Assembly (NCBI GenBank): GCA_030149405.1
Contig: JASBRM010000006.1
Location: 1 to 6,908 of the forward strand
DNA length: 6,908 bases
Direction: 5' to 3'
From: Neptuniibacter sp.
Lineage (GTDB): Bacteria; Pseudomonadota; Gammaproteobacteria; Pseudomonadales; Balneatricaceae
Part shown: in pieces, positions 1 to 5,576 of the stretch
Layout of the letters: every line of letters begins with the position of its first letter
How positions within the stretch are numbered: position 1 is the stretch's first letter
Program-made: the position numbers and the translations under genes
The notes under the pieces: generated by a model
Databases searched by the model: none
What the model was told of the DNA's origin: nothing
The model's input: only the letters and a program-made list of their open reading frames with translations

Positions 1-546
1 TTCTATTGGCAGTAGCTCAGCTCCCAGAAGCTCGCTTAAATGCTTAATATCCAGCTGCTGTATTCTGATTGGCCACTGTCTCTGAATACTGTTTGGCCCT
101 AGGCTGAAAGCTGTCTTAACCTGCCTCGCACCACCCATAACTGTCAGGCGTTCCATTGGGATAGAAATTACGGGCAGCTCGTCTCTGCTTTGAGGTGCCT
201 GAGTCCATCCCAGATTAACCAAGATCAACTCGTTGAATTCTGTATAAAACGGTGCGATGACCTCATAACCAACCACACCGTTACGAAATCGATTATCCAG
301 CATGAAATAGCGCTGATGATCCAAATAGCCTTTTAGCTTTAGATTCAGGTACTGACGGGTTGTAAATTCATCTAACGAAGGGAGTTGTGTTTGAAGCGTT
401 TGTTGAGACCAGCTTTGAATGAGCTGCTTTTTTTGCTCCGCCCGGTCCAATTGCCAGAAACCCAGATAGATCATTGCCGGCACAAGCAGAACTGCTGATA
501 TGATCAACATCCACTTGAAGGCTGGGTTTCTCTGAGCTTTACTCAT
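1..546 (-). CDS. SURF1 family cytochrome c oxidase assembly protein (partial, C-terminus off the left edge)
   Basis: The reading frame opens with ATG at 546 and stays open for 182 codons to the window edge, so the C-terminal part is missing. SURF1 (Shy1) proteins are inner-membrane factors that help deliver haem a to oxidase subunit I. What is seen: an N-terminal membrane segment at about residues 12-31, followed directly by the family signature GFWQLDRAEQK (29-39). The periplasmic domain has YLDHQRYFMLDNR (74-86), GYEVIAPF (93-100) and LVNLGW (109-114), all typical of SURF1. Family members are usually about 230-260 residues with a second C-terminal membrane helix, which would lie outside the window. 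A weak Shine-Dalgarno-like GGTGATG lies just upstream of the start. It follows coxC on the same strand, but the oppositely oriented DUF2909 gene sits between them, and the two start codons diverge with a 29-base gap. The identification is secure; which haem-transfer step it performs is known only from the family. Confidence 0.95.
   Translation of the reverse strand, partial: MSKAQRNPAFKWMLIISAVLLVPAMIYLGFWQLDRAEQKKQLIQSWSQQTLQTQLPSLDEFTTRQYLNLKLKGYLDHQRYFMLDNRFRNGVVGYEVIAPFYTEFNELILVNLGWTQAPQSRDELPVISIPMERLTVMGGARQVKTAFSLGPNSIQRQWPIRIQQLDIKHLSELLGAELLPIE
515..543 (+). promoter_or_regulatory. Possible sigma70-type promoter for the DUF2909 gene
   Basis: TTGAAG (515-520) and TTTACT (538-543) are separated by 17 bases. 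They lie about 33 bases ahead of the DUF2909 start codon, giving a short leader of roughly 25 nt. The elements sit inside the N-terminal coding region of the opposing SURF1 gene. Matches to consensus are moderate (4 of 6 in each box), so this is a suggestion. It is supported mainly by the need for a promoter for the only plus-strand gene in the window. Confidence 0.3.
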
Positions 547-575
547 TTACATCACCGGTTTAATGTCTACTACCT

Positions 576-779
576 ATGTCTTTAAAGTTATTGCTTCTTA
601 TCCTTTTCGCTGCTGTGGTCATCAGTCTGTTCAGCGGTTTATTTTTCCTGATCCGGGATCAGGGGCAATCTCATCGCACTGTTAACTCTTTGTTTTTCCG
701 TGTTGCATTCAGTGTCTTAATTATTCTGGTCCTGATCTATGGCTTCTATACGGGTGAGCTAAGACCTCACCTTCCGTAA
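576..779 (+). CDS. DUF2909 family twin-transmembrane small protein
   Basis: This 67-residue protein has two hydrophobic segments, at about residues 4-26 and 41-60. They are joined by a short polar loop (RDQGQSHRTVN, 27-37) and followed by a short tail, GELRPHLP. The size, the two-helix layout, the central FFLIRDQG and the YGFYTGEL end fit the DUF2909 family, small inner-membrane proteins of unknown function found near cytochrome c oxidase genes in gammaproteobacteria. It is the only convincing plus-strand gene here. It ends 7 bases from the end of coxC (convergent) and begins 29 bases from the SURF1 start (divergent). No clear Shine-Dalgarno sequence precedes the ATG at 576; another ATG at 563 is in a different frame. 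A role in oxidase assembly is inferred only from location. Confidence 0.85.
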   Translation: MSLKLLLLILFAAVVISLFSGLFFLIRDQGQSHRTVNSLFFRVAFSVLIILVLIYGFYTGELRPHLP

Positions 780-786
780 TTGCTAC

Positions 787-1680
787 CTAAATGATGTAAA
801 CAAACAGGAACAGTCCCACCCAAACCACATCGACGAAGTGCCAGTACCAGGCAACCGCCTCAAAACCAAAGTGTTTATCCGAATTGAAGTGACCTTTCAG
901 GACTCGCAGAAAGATAATGATCAACATGATCGTTCCCAGAGTGACATGCATGCCATGAAAGCCTGTAAGAATAAAAAACGTAGCGCCATAAATACCTGCA
1001 TTCAGGGTCAAACCAAGATCGTTATATGCGACGGCATATTCATAGGCCTGGAAATATAAAAACACCAAACCCAACGCTATTGTGGCACCCAACCAAAAAA
1101 CCACCCTTGAGCGTAAGTTCAACTTCAGAGCTTTATGCGCCAACGTCACCGTAAAACTGGATGAGATGAGTAGAATGGTGTTCAGTAGAGGAATATGCCA
1201 TGGATCGATAACTTCTTTCGGTCCCGGGAATGTGCTTTGGTCCGGGGTTGTCATTAAGGGCCATTCCGCACTGAAGCCTTGCCACAGCATATTGGATACA
1301 CCCTTATCGCCTTCCCCCCCTAACCATGGAACCGCAAGTGTACGGACATAAAACAAAGTCCCGAAGAAAGCTGCAAAGAACATCACCTCTGAGAAAATAA
1401 ACCAGCTCATACCCCAACGGAACGAACGGTCCATTTGCGGGCTATACAACCCTTGGTGACTCTCATTAATGACATTGCCAAACCAACCCACCAGAATTAA
1501 CCCCATTGCCAGCGCTCCAGCCAACAGGAGTACTACACCCAACCCACCGCCTGATTCAGAAGATAAATTCGTCATCAGAGTTCCTGCACCGAAGGCCATC
1601 AAAAACAAGGAGATAGAAGCCAGTATCGGCCAGCGGCTCTGCTCTGGCACATAGTAAGACTGGTAATCTTGAGTACTCAT
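787..1680 (-). CDS. coxC: Cytochrome c oxidase subunit III (CoxC/CtaE)
   Basis: The protein is 297 residues, complete, and highly hydrophobic with about seven membrane segments. Subunit III binds lipids and stabilises subunit I during turnover of the aa3 oxidase, which reduces O2 with electrons from cytochrome c and pumps protons. Family signatures seen are the conserved glutamate in WFIFSEVMFF (E98), FQAYEY (210-215), GFHGMHV (240-246) and the C-terminal AWYWHFVDVVW (277-287). A hydrophilic insert between helices 3 and 4 (about 114-165) is longer than in mitochondrial subunit III and is common in this bacterial group. The start is ATG at 1680, preceded by a strong purine tract (GGGGGAGGGAG). 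It overlaps the ctaG stop as ATGA, so translation is probably coupled. It ends 7 bases from the convergent DUF2909 gene, and no hairpin terminator is visible between them. Confidence 0.98.
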   Translation of the reverse strand: MSTQDYQSYYVPEQSRWPILASISLFLMAFGAGTLMTNLSSESGGGLGVVLLLAGALAMGLILVGWFGNVINESHQGLYSPQMDRSFRWGMSWFIFSEVMFFAAFFGTLFYVRTLAVPWLGGEGDKGVSNMLWQGFSAEWPLMTTPDQSTFPGPKEVIDPWHIPLLNTILLISSSFTVTLAHKALKLNLRSRVVFWLGATIALGLVFLYFQAYEYAVAYNDLGLTLNAGIYGATFFILTGFHGMHVTLGTIMLIIIFLRVLKGHFNSDKHFGFEAVAWYWHFVDVVWVGLFLFVYII

Positions 1681-2246
1681 CGTAGACTCCCTCCCCCAAT
1701 GGCAGCTACCTGCTCGCTTTCAGGGGTGATATCAAAAAGAGTGTAAGAAAGGGTGATTGTGTGGATATGCTTCGGCAGCTCCGGATCAACTGACAAAACC
1801 AGAGGCATTGCCTTTTCTTCCTGAGCCAAAAGCGGCTGTCGCTCGAAACAAAAGCAATTGATCTTGTTCAGGTAAGGTGCCGCTTCCGAGGGGGATACAG
1901 AAGGCACAGCCTGAGCAATCATAAAACCTGAGGTAAGATTGCGGGCGATATAAGCAGTCTGATACATCTCGCCAGGCGAAAGCTCAACGATGCTGTTTTC
2001 AGGCTTAAAGCGCCAAGGCATTGTTTCATTATTCACGGCCACGAGCTGAAGTTTTACCTGCCGGGTTTTATCCACCTGCCCCAGCTTTTCAGGATGCGCA
2101 GGCACCAGCTCTACCTTTCCATTTAAACCGGTGACACGACAGAAGACGTCATAAAGCGGTACCAGCGCAAAACCAAAACCAAACATAAGCACACAACCCA
2201 GAATAAGGGTAGTCACTGTGCGTTTATGGTTGCGTGGCGCATTCAT
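1677..2246 (-). CDS. ctaG: Cytochrome c oxidase assembly protein CtaG/Cox11 (CuB chaperone)
   Basis: This 189-residue protein matches CtaG/Cox11, a membrane-anchored copper chaperone that delivers copper to the CuB site of oxidase subunit I. An N-terminal membrane helix (about 11-31) is followed by LYDVFCRVTGLNG (31-43) with the conserved Cys36, and then a beta-rich periplasmic domain. The copper-binding CFCF motif is intact at 131-134, within NKINCFCFERQPL. The MPWRFKP stretch (76-82) is also typical. Length is normal for the bacterial family. The start is ATG at 2246, preceded by AGGTGAAG, which overlaps the end of coxA 10 bases away. The stop overlaps the start of coxC by 4 bases (ATGA). 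Position between coxA and coxC is the usual one in gammaproteobacteria. This is the Cox11-like CtaG, not the unrelated Bacillus protein of the same name. Confidence 0.97.
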   Translation of the reverse strand: MNAPRNHKRTVTTLILGCVLMFGFGFALVPLYDVFCRVTGLNGKVELVPAHPEKLGQVDKTRQVKLQLVAVNNETMPWRFKPENSIVELSPGEMYQTAYIARNLTSGFMIAQAVPSVSPSEAAPYLNKINCFCFERQPLLAQEEKAMPLVLSVDPELPKHIHTITLSYTLFDITPESEQVAAIGGGSLR

Positions 2247-2256
2247 TTTGCTTCAC

Positions 2257-3831
2257 CTACTTCACTTGAGGCGGTTCACTAAAACTGTGATAGGGCGCAG
2301 GCGAAGGAATTGTCCATTCCAAACCATGGGAACCTTCCCAAACCTCTGCTGAAGCTTGTTTCCCTTTACGGATACAACTGATGACGTTGTAGAGGAAAAT
2401 CAGTTGTGAAAATCCAAAGATAAATGCCCCCACCGTGGCAACGGCATTAAAGTCTGCAAACTGCAGCGCATAATCCGGTATTCGCCTTGGCATTCCAGCC
2501 AAACCGATAAAGTGCATGGGGAAAAAGGTGATATTTACCCCGATAAAGCTACACCAAAAATGCACCTTACCCATGGTTTCGTTGTAGTAATTACCACACC
2601 ATTTCGGAAGCCAATAATAAGCCCCGGCCATAATGGCAAACACCGCGCCTGGTACTAAGACATAGTGGAAGTGAGCCACAACGAAGTAGGTATCGTGATA
2701 CTGAAAATCCACCGGAGCGATAGCTAACATCAAGCCTGAAAAGCCTCCAATAGTGAACAGAACCACAAACGCCAGAGCAAAAAGCATCGGAGTTTCAAAG
2801 GTCATTGAACCCCGGAACATGGTCGCTACCCAGTTAAAGACCTTAACCCCAGTGGGGACGGCGATCAGCATGGTTGCAAACATAAAGAACAACTCACCCG
2901 CCAAAGGCAAACCCACCGTAAACATATGGTGTGCCCAGACCACAAAAGACAAAATGGCGATTGAAGCAGTGGCATACACCATTGAGGCATAACCAAATAG
3001 CCTTTTCCTGGCAAAGGTAGGGATGATTTCACTCACGATGCCAAAGGCAGGCAAAATCATGATGTAAACCTCAGGATGCCCGAAGAACCAAAAAATATGC
3101 TGAAACAGCACCGGATCACCACCACCTGCGGCGTTAAAGAAGCTGGTACCAAAATGGATATCCATCAGCATCATGGTGACCACACCTGCCAAAACAGGCA
3201 TTACAGCTATCAACAAAAACGCCGTTATGAGCCAGGTCCAGACAAACAGAGGCATCTTCATCAGCGTCATACCGGGAGCACGAAGGTTCAGGATGGTAGC
3301 GATGATATTGATCGCGCCCATGATCGAACTAATCCCCATCATATGCACCGCAAAGATAAAGTAGGTCACACTGGGTGGTGCATAAGTCGTTGAGAGCGGT
3401 GCGTAGAATGTCCAACCGAAATTGGGAGCCCCGCCTTCCATAAACAACGTCAGTAGCATCATCGAAAAGGCAAATGGCAGAATCCAGAAGCTCCAGTTAT
3501 TCATTCGTGGCAGAGCCATATCCGGCGCCCCAACCATCATCGGAATCATCCAGTTAGCCAGGCCAACAAAAGCAGGCATCACCGCACCAAAGACCATAAT
3601 CAGGCCATGCATAGTGGTCATCTGGTTGAAAAAGTCTGGTTGGATTAACTGCAAACCGGGTTGGAAAAGTTCAGCTCGAATCAACAGAGCCATACAGCCA
3701 CCGGTCAGAAACATGATGAAGCTGAACCACAAATAGAGTGTACCTATATCTTTGTGGTTGGTTGTGAAAAGCCAACGTCCGATACCAGAAGCAGGGCCAT
3801 GATGGTGAGTTGCGGCAACTGTGCTATTCAT
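2257..3831 (-). CDS. coxA: Cytochrome c oxidase subunit I, aa3 type (CoxA/CtaD)
   Basis: This 524-residue catalytic subunit of the haem-copper oxidase has about twelve membrane helices. It carries low-spin haem a and the haem a3-CuB centre where O2 is reduced. All key residues are present: haem a ligands His75 (MHGLIM) and His389; haem a3 ligand His387 (VVAHFHYV); CuB ligands His252 (in GHPEVY) and His301-His302; and the cross-linked Tyr256. Glu254 of GHPEVY and Asp104 (MVGAPDMALPRMNNWSFW) mark the D proton channel, and Lys330 (VPTGVKVFNW) the K channel. Together these make it a type A1 enzyme. The start is ATG at 3831, with a strong GGAGGGGG Shine-Dalgarno overlapping the coxB stop 9 bases upstream. 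Nothing is unusual in length or motifs. Haem type (aa3 rather than another A-family form) is inferred from the neighbouring subunits and from SURF1/CtaG. Confidence 0.99.
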   Translation of the reverse strand: MNSTVAATHHHGPASGIGRWLFTTNHKDIGTLYLWFSFIMFLTGGCMALLIRAELFQPGLQLIQPDFFNQMTTMHGLIMVFGAVMPAFVGLANWMIPMMVGAPDMALPRMNNWSFWILPFAFSMMLLTLFMEGGAPNFGWTFYAPLSTTYAPPSVTYFIFAVHMMGISSIMGAINIIATILNLRAPGMTLMKMPLFVWTWLITAFLLIAVMPVLAGVVTMMLMDIHFGTSFFNAAGGGDPVLFQHIFWFFGHPEVYIMILPAFGIVSEIIPTFARKRLFGYASMVYATASIAILSFVVWAHHMFTVGLPLAGELFFMFATMLIAVPTGVKVFNWVATMFRGSMTFETPMLFALAFVVLFTIGGFSGLMLAIAPVDFQYHDTYFVVAHFHYVLVPGAVFAIMAGAYYWLPKWCGNYYNETMGKVHFWCSFIGVNITFFPMHFIGLAGMPRRIPDYALQFADFNAVATVGAFIFGFSQLIFLYNVISCIRKGKQASAEVWEGSHGLEWTIPSPAPYHSFSEPPQVK

Positions 3832-3840
3832 ATCCCCCTC

Positions 3841-4950
3841 CTACTCTTTCAACTTCGCAATCTGAGCTGGGGTAACAATGTCACCCACCTTATTGCCCCA
3901 AGCATTGCGCTCATATGTGATAACAGCAGCCAGTTCAACAGCGCTGAGCTGATCTCGGTAAGCCTGCATCGCAGTGCCTGTTTTACCGTTCAAAACAATA
4001 TCTATATGCGGCCCCGGTTCACCGAGAGCGATAGGACTGTTTTTTAGCGCAGGGAATGCGCCAGGGATACCTTCACCATTCGTCTGATGACAAGCCAGAC
4101 AAGCTTTAGCATAGACTTGCTCACCGGTTTCCATGAGGTCTGCCAGATTCCAGGTTTTCAGTGCAGCCTCAGAGGCCGCTTTATCTGCTTGTTTTACTTC
4201 AGCCAACCAAGCGTCATATTCGGCTTGAGGTTTTACTTCAACCACTACGGGCATAAAGCCATGATCTTTACCGCAAAGCTCAGCGCATTGCCCACGATAG
4301 GTACCGGGCTGGTCCACAATCACCCAGGCCTCATTAATAAATCCGGGAATTGCATCTTTTTTCACTGCCAGTTCAGGCACCCACCAGGAATGAATCACAT
4401 CATTAGCTGTCAGCAAAAAGCGCACTTTTTTCCCAGCAGGGATGACCAGTGGGTTATCAACCTCTAAGAGGTAATGCTCACCTTTCTCTTCAGAGTTATT
4501 AATCTGTTCTCGGGGGGTCGAAAGGCTGGAGAAAAAATCCACGTCCTCTCCAAGATACTGATAACGCCATTTCCATTGATAACCCGTAATCTGAATATCT
4601 AACTCAGACTCTGAGTTGTCGTACATTTTGATCAGGGTAGCCGTGGCTGGAACCGCCATGGCAATAAGAATAAAGAAAGGGATGATGGTCCAGATAATTT
4701 CCACGACTACATTTTCATGGAAATTGTGTGCCTTCGCGCCACGGGATTTTCGGTGATAGATAACTGACCAGAGCATCGCACCAAATACAACAACACCGAT
4801 CGCAACACAGATCCAGAAAATGATCATGTGCAAATCGTATACCTCACGGCTGATTTCGGTCACACCTTGAGGGAGGTTCACTTCCCATGCTGCCTGAGCG
4901 CTACCGGCAAATAGCAACAAAAGGGGGAATCCTAATATTGTTCTTATCAT
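3841..4950 (-). CDS. coxB: Cytochrome c oxidase subunit II with C-terminal cytochrome c domain (CoxB/CtaC)
   Basis: This 369-residue subunit accepts electrons at CuA and passes them to haem a in subunit I. A signal peptide is seen (about 1-20, ending GSAQA before AW), then two membrane helices (about 41-64 and 83-107). The periplasmic CuA domain has the aromatic QWKWRY (125-130), His187 (DVIHSWW) and CAELCGKDHGFM, giving CuA ligands Cys222, Glu224, Cys226, His230 and Met233. A short linker (about 240-270) leads to a class I cytochrome c domain with CLACH (284-288) and a likely axial Met328 (TAMQAY). The fusion makes this a caa3-like enzyme with a tethered electron donor. The start is ATG at 4950, with GGGAG six bases upstream. 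That ribosome binding site lies inside an inverted repeat (see leader entries). It is the first gene of the oxidase run; coxA follows after 9 bases. Confidence 0.98.
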   Translation of the reverse strand: MIRTILGFPLLLLFAGSAQAAWEVNLPQGVTEISREVYDLHMIIFWICVAIGVVVFGAMLWSVIYHRKSRGAKAHNFHENVVVEIIWTIIPFFILIAMAVPATATLIKMYDNSESELDIQITGYQWKWRYQYLGEDVDFFSSLSTPREQINNSEEKGEHYLLEVDNPLVIPAGKKVRFLLTANDVIHSWWVPELAVKKDAIPGFINEAWVIVDQPGTYRGQCAELCGKDHGFMPVVVEVKPQAEYDAWLAEVKQADKAASEAALKTWNLADLMETGEQVYAKACLACHQTNGEGIPGAFPALKNSPIALGEPGPHIDIVLNGKTGTAMQAYRDQLSAVELAAVITYERNAWGNKVGDIVTPAQIAKLKE

Positions 4951-4952
4951 TG

Positions 4953-4987
4953 CAGGCTCCCTTTTCTTTTTACATAAAAAGAGCCTG
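4953..4987 (-). promoter_or_regulatory. Hairpin that could bury the coxB ribosome binding site
   Basis: In the coxB mRNA sense, CAGGCTCTTTTT (4987 to 4976) can pair with AAAGGGAGCCTG (4964 to 4953). This gives 12 continuous pairs, two of them U-G, closing an 11-base loop (4965-4975). The 3' arm contains the coxB Shine-Dalgarno GGGAG (4957-4961) and ends 2 bases before the ATG. When formed, this stem would hide the ribosome binding site. The 5' arm is also the 3' arm of a larger stem further upstream, so the two cannot form together. The complementarity is read directly; regulation is inference. Confidence 0.5.
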
Positions 4988-5060
4988 TCAGAATCCTCTC
5001 ACTAAGGGCGTTGTACTACTAAGCAACGTCGGTAGCGACAGGGTTCGGGCAGGCTCTCTC
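4977..5060 (-). promoter_or_regulatory. Long-range terminator-like stem in the coxB leader
   Basis: In the mRNA sense, GAGAGAGCCTG (5060 to 5050) pairs with CAGGCTCTTTT (4987 to 4977) over 11 positions, nine Watson-Crick and two G-U. The 3' arm runs into a run of five U. The enclosed region holds two smaller hairpins: GTCG/CGAC at 5028-5039 and CGTTG/CAACG at 5009-5028, which share one base. It resembles an intrinsic terminator or the closing helix of a structured RNA domain. The loop is much longer than in a simple terminator, and the U tract is partly used for pairing, so termination is uncertain. Confidence 0.4.
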
Positions 5061-5115
5061 AGTGCCTGGACTCCGTCCTATCATTTCCGACCAATCCACT
5101 TGGTTGATACCAGCA

Positions 5116-5142
5116 AGTATAGCAGTGAAAAAAAATATGCAA
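5116..5142 (-). promoter_or_regulatory. Likely promoter of the cytochrome oxidase operon
   Basis: On the minus strand, TATACT (5121 to 5116) is preceded by TGC, forming an extended -10 element. TTGCAT (5142 to 5137) lies 15 bases upstream of it as a -35-like box. The spacer is shorter than ideal and contains a run of eight T; the extended -10 may compensate. Transcription would begin near 5109, leaving a leader of about 160 nt before coxB. The site begins just past the DUF2970 stop codon. Readthrough from the upstream small genes is also possible, as no clear hairpin terminator separates them. Confidence 0.5.
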
Positions 5143-5147
5143 GGAAA

Positions 5148-5375
5148 TCAGCGATGAGAAAATGAAAGTGCAAACTGCACCAGAAGATAAACTCCGACAA
5201 CAAAAGCTAAAGCTAAAATAAGCCCCATCAGGATATAAGGCCAGAAGCGGCCAGAAGAGAAGTCTTTTTCGTAATTACGGTGACTCTGAACACCAAAAAA
5301 TGCAGCAAGTACACTACAAGCTACCTTCCACAAAGCGGGTTTCTCTGAACTCACTTCCAAACTACGAAATGACAC
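5148..5375 (-). CDS. DUF2970 family small membrane protein
   Basis: This 75-residue protein matches DUF2970, a family of small inner-membrane proteins of unknown function in beta- and gammaproteobacteria. Typical features seen are WKVACSVLAAFFGVQS (16-31), the charged RNYEKDF (33-39) and a membrane helix starting WPYILMGL (about 45-69). The first hydrophobic stretch (about 16-30) is short and may be a re-entrant or amphipathic segment. The start is GTG at 5375, preceded by GGTGGG and only 2 bases after the stop of the 36-residue gene upstream, so coupled translation is likely. An alternative GTG seven codons later cannot be excluded; the conserved part begins after both. It lies just upstream of the coxB promoter. 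A link to the oxidase is inferred from position only. Confidence 0.85.
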   Translation of the reverse strand: MSFRSLEVSSEKPALWKVACSVLAAFFGVQSHRNYEKDFSSGRFWPYILMGLILALAFVVGVYLLVQFALSFSHR

Positions 5376-5377
5376 AA

Positions 5378-5488
5378 TTAGCCCACCAGAATGAATGCGG
5401 AGCTAATCATCAGCATAATCACCAGGAAAAACAGTAGAGTGTAAAATCCGGTTTTAACAGGCCGGGTACCGCAAGAGCAGAATTTCAT
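5378..5488 (-). CDS. Hypothetical 36-residue membrane protein with N-terminal CSC motif
   Basis: I do not recognise a named family. The frame is open from 5569, but the start is placed at the internal ATG at 5488. A strong Shine-Dalgarno (GGGAGG) lies 5 bases before it, while the longer version would start inside the pssA terminator hairpin. The product begins MKFCSCGTRPVKTG: two cysteines (C4, C6) and positive charges (K2, R9, K12) ahead of a single hydrophobic segment (about 15-35), which predicts a one-helix membrane protein. By the positive-inside rule the cysteines would face the cytoplasm. The stop is 2 bases from the DUF2970 start. The Cys-X-Cys pair could bind metal or form a thiol site, but that is a guess. 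The good ribosome binding site, tight coupling and a promoter candidate at 5518-5546 argue that it is real. Confidence 0.6.
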   Translation of the reverse strand: MKFCSCGTRPVKTGFYTLLFFLVIMLMISSAFILVG

Positions 5489-5517
5489 AACAACCTCCCA
5501 ATGACATTCCCTTTTTA

Positions 5518-5546
5518 GGTATAGCGTTGGTAGGCCTGTAAAGCAA
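5518..5546 (-). promoter_or_regulatory. Possible promoter for the 36-residue protein and DUF2970 genes
   Basis: On the minus strand, TTGCTT (5546 to 5541) and TATACC (5523 to 5518) are separated by 17 bases. They lie about 30 bases upstream of the ATG at 5488. The -35 box falls in the T-rich tail of the pssA terminator, so a new transcript could start as soon as the pssA transcript ends. Matches to consensus are modest. Confidence 0.35.
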
Positions 5547-5571
5547 AATGGCTTCCGGAAGGAAGCCATTT
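5546..5571 (-). terminator. Intrinsic terminator downstream of pssA
   Basis: The arms AAATGGCTTCC and GGAAGCCATTT are perfect complements over 11 bases, around a 4-base centre. On the minus strand the hairpin begins 5 bases after the pssA stop and is followed by TTTTGCTTT. This is a convincing rho-independent terminator and separates the lipid gene from the small-gene/oxidase block. Confidence 0.85.
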
Positions 5572-5576
5572 ACAAA

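Larger units (their letters stand above)
4951..5109 (-). promoter_or_regulatory. Structured 5' leader of the coxB operon
   Basis: This stretch of about 160 bases before coxB has no recognised gene but is rich in inverted repeats. In RNA order it can form ACCAA/TTGGT (5090-5104), GGAC/GTCC with a 3-base loop (5068-5078), CAGGC/GCCTG (5050-5068), the two small hairpins at 5009-5039, the terminator-like stem 4977-5060 and the start-site hairpin 4953-4987. The CAGGC/GCCTG hairpin uses the same GCCTG segment (5050-5054) as the terminator-like stem. That stem in turn uses the same CAGGCTC (4981-4987) as the start-site hairpin. This alternating sharing is what attenuators and riboswitches look like. 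I do not recognise it as a known riboswitch class. The limits assume the promoter at 5116-5142 is real. Confidence 0.45.

Noticed and set aside
838..4467. Several plus-strand open frames of about 60-130 codons opposite coxC, coxA and coxB
   Set aside because: They are antisense to genes with complete, motif-verified proteins, lack family features and ribosome binding sites, and reflect codon bias on the coding strand.
4970..4975. Start-stop ATG-TAA in the loop of the coxB start-site hairpin
   Set aside because: No Shine-Dalgarno precedes it, and such six-base combinations are frequent by chance in AT-rich loops.
5028..5060. A GGTTCG sequence in the leader considered as a tRNA T-arm
   Set aside because: No acceptor, D or anticodon stems can be built around it on either strand.
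5019..5078. Resemblance to a TPP riboswitch: CTGAGA (5062-5057) and CGAACC (5047-5042) in the coxB leader
   Set aside because: The essential downstream TPP core (a TGATCTGG-like and CCAGCG-like arm) is absent, the downstream genes have no thiamin link, and the rest of the fold does not fit.
4887..5165. Plus-strand frame of 92 codons across the coxB start and leader
   Set aside because: It overlaps the coxB signal peptide region and the structured leader, has no recognisable features, and its composition follows the inverted repeats.
5378..5569. Longer 63-residue version of the CSC protein starting at 5569
   Set aside because: Its start lies inside the pssA terminator hairpin and has no ribosome binding site, while the internal ATG at 5488 has a strong one and a sensible protein start.
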